From positions 141,156 to 205,155 of the forward strand of contig CAVPCY010000014.1 of NCBI GenBank assembly GCA_963702525.1: a stretch of 64,000 nucleotides of DNA, given 5' to 3'. A program made the position numbers and the translations under genes. The notes under the pieces were generated by a model that saw only the letters and a program-made list of their open reading frames with translations, did not search any database and had not been told where the DNA came from. The DNA is from CAVPCY01 sp963702525 (GTDB lineage Bacteria > Actinomycetota > Coriobacteriia > Anaerosomatales > PHET01). Of the stretch, positions 63,975-64,000 are shown piece after piece; within the stretch, counting starts at the first letter, position 1; each line of letters starts with the position of its first letter.

Positions 63975-64000
63975 CGCTCTCGACCTTCAACAAGTGACAT

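Noticed and set aside
1..64000. tRNA, rRNA and CRISPR arrays
   Set aside because: I looked through the intergenic stretches for T-arm sequences, rRNA blocks and regularly spaced repeats and saw none. A covariance-model scan would be needed to exclude small RNAs.

Overview
The window is high-GC DNA from what looks like an anaerobic or facultative actinobacterium. The clearest taxonomic marker is a DUF2469 gene (39.9 kb), a family I know from Actinomycetota. A two-subunit MetV/MetF methylene-tetrahydrofolate reductase of the kind found with Wood-Ljungdahl genes suggests a strict or facultative anaerobe, perhaps a Coriobacteriia/OPB41-like lineage. That placement is inference. Many genes carry single-base frame breaks, often in G/C runs, while their neighbours are intact. 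This pattern fits an uncorrected draft or metagenome assembly better than real gene decay, so broken housekeeping genes are annotated here as genes with frame errors.

Layout. (1) 0-10 kb, phosphate and ion block: the tail of one pst operon (pstA-pstB), a GNAT acetyltransferase, the Na+/H+ antiporter NhaA, a secreted PhoA-type alkaline phosphatase, a small secreted protein, and a second pstS-pstC-pstA-pstB set. (2) 10-20 kb: a truncated Ada/OGT remnant, threonine synthase with an overlapping small gene, and a tight three-gene operon of a secreted six-repeat propeller protein, an ExbB/TolQ-type proton channel and a DUF2149 protein. An archaeal-type phosphoglycerate mutase (possible homoserine kinase), an Isf-like flavoprotein and a PadR regulator follow. 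(3) 19-23 kb, nitrogen assimilation: glnA facing an FMN-only glutamate-synthase-like gene, with GlnR-like half-sites between them. (4) 23-30 kb: a heterodimeric ABC exporter, a SHOCT protein, a PASTA protein, an EamA transporter, a Nudix hydrolase and a small membrane protein. (5) 29.8-37.7 kb, one-carbon and lipoate metabolism: cobalamin-dependent methionine synthase without its reactivation domain, a wecB remnant, metV-metF, a dihydrolipoamide dehydrogenase and lipA. (6) 37.7-46.2 kb: a diguanylate cyclase with a ferritin-like sensor domain, an aquaporin, DUF2469, ligA, two CPBP membrane proteases overlapping end to end, and gatC-gatA with no gatB. (7) 46.2-61 kb, an exopolysaccharide cluster: DegT aminotransferase, sugar transferase, Gfo/Idh dehydrogenase, hexapeptide acyltransferase, Wzx flippase, Wzz-like and Wzy-like proteins, methyltransferases, glycosyltransferases and a secreted beta-helix protein preceded by a perfect TGTGA-N6-TCACA site. 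(8) 61-64 kb: unassigned sequence with two more Crp-like sites, then a truncated IS21-family transposase next to the headless end of a ChrR-like cupin gene.

How the parts fit: phoA and pst release and import phosphate; glnA and the glutamate-synthase-like protein assimilate ammonium; MetV/MetF make methyl-tetrahydrofolate that the corrinoid methionine synthase can use; Lpd and LipA point to a lipoylated partner (glycine cleavage or a 2-oxoacid dehydrogenase) outside the window. The 46-50 kb sugar genes probably make a diacetamido-type sugar nucleotide and load it on lipid carrier, with the following genes flipping, polymerising and decorating it. The most novel-looking items are the propeller/ExbB/DUF2149 operon, the ferritin-like GGDEF protein, and the regulatory sites before aqpZ, glnA and the beta-helix gene.
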